Shown: in pieces, positions 26,272 through 26,327 of the stretch | Layout of the letters: every line of letters begins with the position of its first letter | Numbering within the stretch: the stretch's first letter is position 1 | Assembly (NCBI GenBank): GCA_003427395.1 | Contig: BFEA01000011.1 | Span: forward strand, 7,086,279-7,112,605 | Direction of reading: 5' to 3' | Length of the DNA stretch: 26,327 nucleotides | Source of the DNA: Chara braunii | Taxonomy: Eukaryota; Streptophyta; Charophyceae; Charales; Characeae | The notes under the pieces: generated by a model | The model's database searches: none | The model's input: only the letters and a program-made list of their open reading frames with translations | Told to the model about the DNA's origin: nothing | Position numbers and translations under genes: made by a program

Positions 26272-26327
26272 TGCAATGAATTGCAGTGGCATGCGAGCTG
26301 TACACTAACCTTGTTTGATGTTGCCTG
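26272..26327 (+). repeat. Element C 3' LTR, first 56 bp only
   Basis: TGCAATGAATTGCAGTGG and the following bases match 19023-19078 at every position. The window ends here, so LTR divergence and the right target-site duplication cannot be measured. Confidence 0.95.

Larger units (their letters stand above)
19023..26327 (+). mobile_element. Element C: young Ty3/gypsy chromovirus-like retrotransposon (3' LTR runs off the window)
   Basis: A complete element layout is visible: 5' LTR, primer site, leader, gag, protease, RT-RNase H-integrase-chromodomain, purine tract and 3' LTR start. The 56 bases of 3' LTR present are identical to the first 56 bases of the 5' LTR. Its left edge interrupts LINE ORF1 five bases upstream of the ATG. 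Pol is intact, whereas gag carries frameshifts and two stops. The element lies in the sense direction of the FAM91-like exon. Six undetermined bases in the whole window include five inside this element, four of them in the 5' LTR. Confidence 0.95.

Overview
This window is a transposon-dense stretch of a nuclear genome from the green plant lineage. The only recognisable host sequence is one short coding exon (11628-11781, + strand) that matches the conserved core of plant FAM91 proteins and has good splice borders. Nearly everything else is transposable-element sequence of several ages. A streptophyte alga such as Chara, with a large TE-rich genome, fits the retroelement style and the plant-like FAM91 motif, but that is inference; no rRNA, organelle or other diagnostic gene is present.

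Layout. 1-1100: microsatellites and unassigned sequence, perhaps the leader or LTR of element A. About 1105-6070 (+): element A, a heavily decayed Ty3/gypsy retrotransposon (gag, protease, RT-RNase H, start of integrase) whose gag is split by a complete non-autonomous hAT-type transposon (1213-1987, 8-bp target duplication CCAACAGG). About 6560-6880 (-): an integrase C-terminus in the opposite orientation. 7632-8055: a near-perfect ~200-bp-arm palindrome, followed about 100 bp later by a weak tRNA-primer-site-like motif. 8640-9060 (+): a LINE 3'-ORF remnant. 9281-10425 (+): gag of a second Ty3/gypsy element (B), broken by a LINE 3'-end fragment (10426-10822, -) that carries a perfect 60-bp tandem duplication. 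11628-11781: the FAM91 exon. 12040-19022 (-): a long but degenerate LINE (ORF1, APE-type endonuclease, RT, zinc-finger tail, 3' UTR) with an internal inverted block at about 14280-14690. 19023-26327 (+): a young Ty3/gypsy chromovirus-like element (C), with a 1.1-kb 5' LTR, primer site, leader, decayed gag, protease, an essentially intact RT-RNaseH-integrase-chromodomain ORF, a purine tract and the first 56 bp of the 3' LTR.

Nesting gives a relative history: a FAM91 intron received the LINE, and element C then inserted at the 5' end of LINE ORF1. On the other side, the hAT element jumped into element A after A was fixed. I found no cellular operon-like or defence system. The most unusual items are the long palindrome, the cleanly delimited hAT element, the isolated FAM91 exon between very long TE-filled introns, and the inverted blocks inside two different retroelements.
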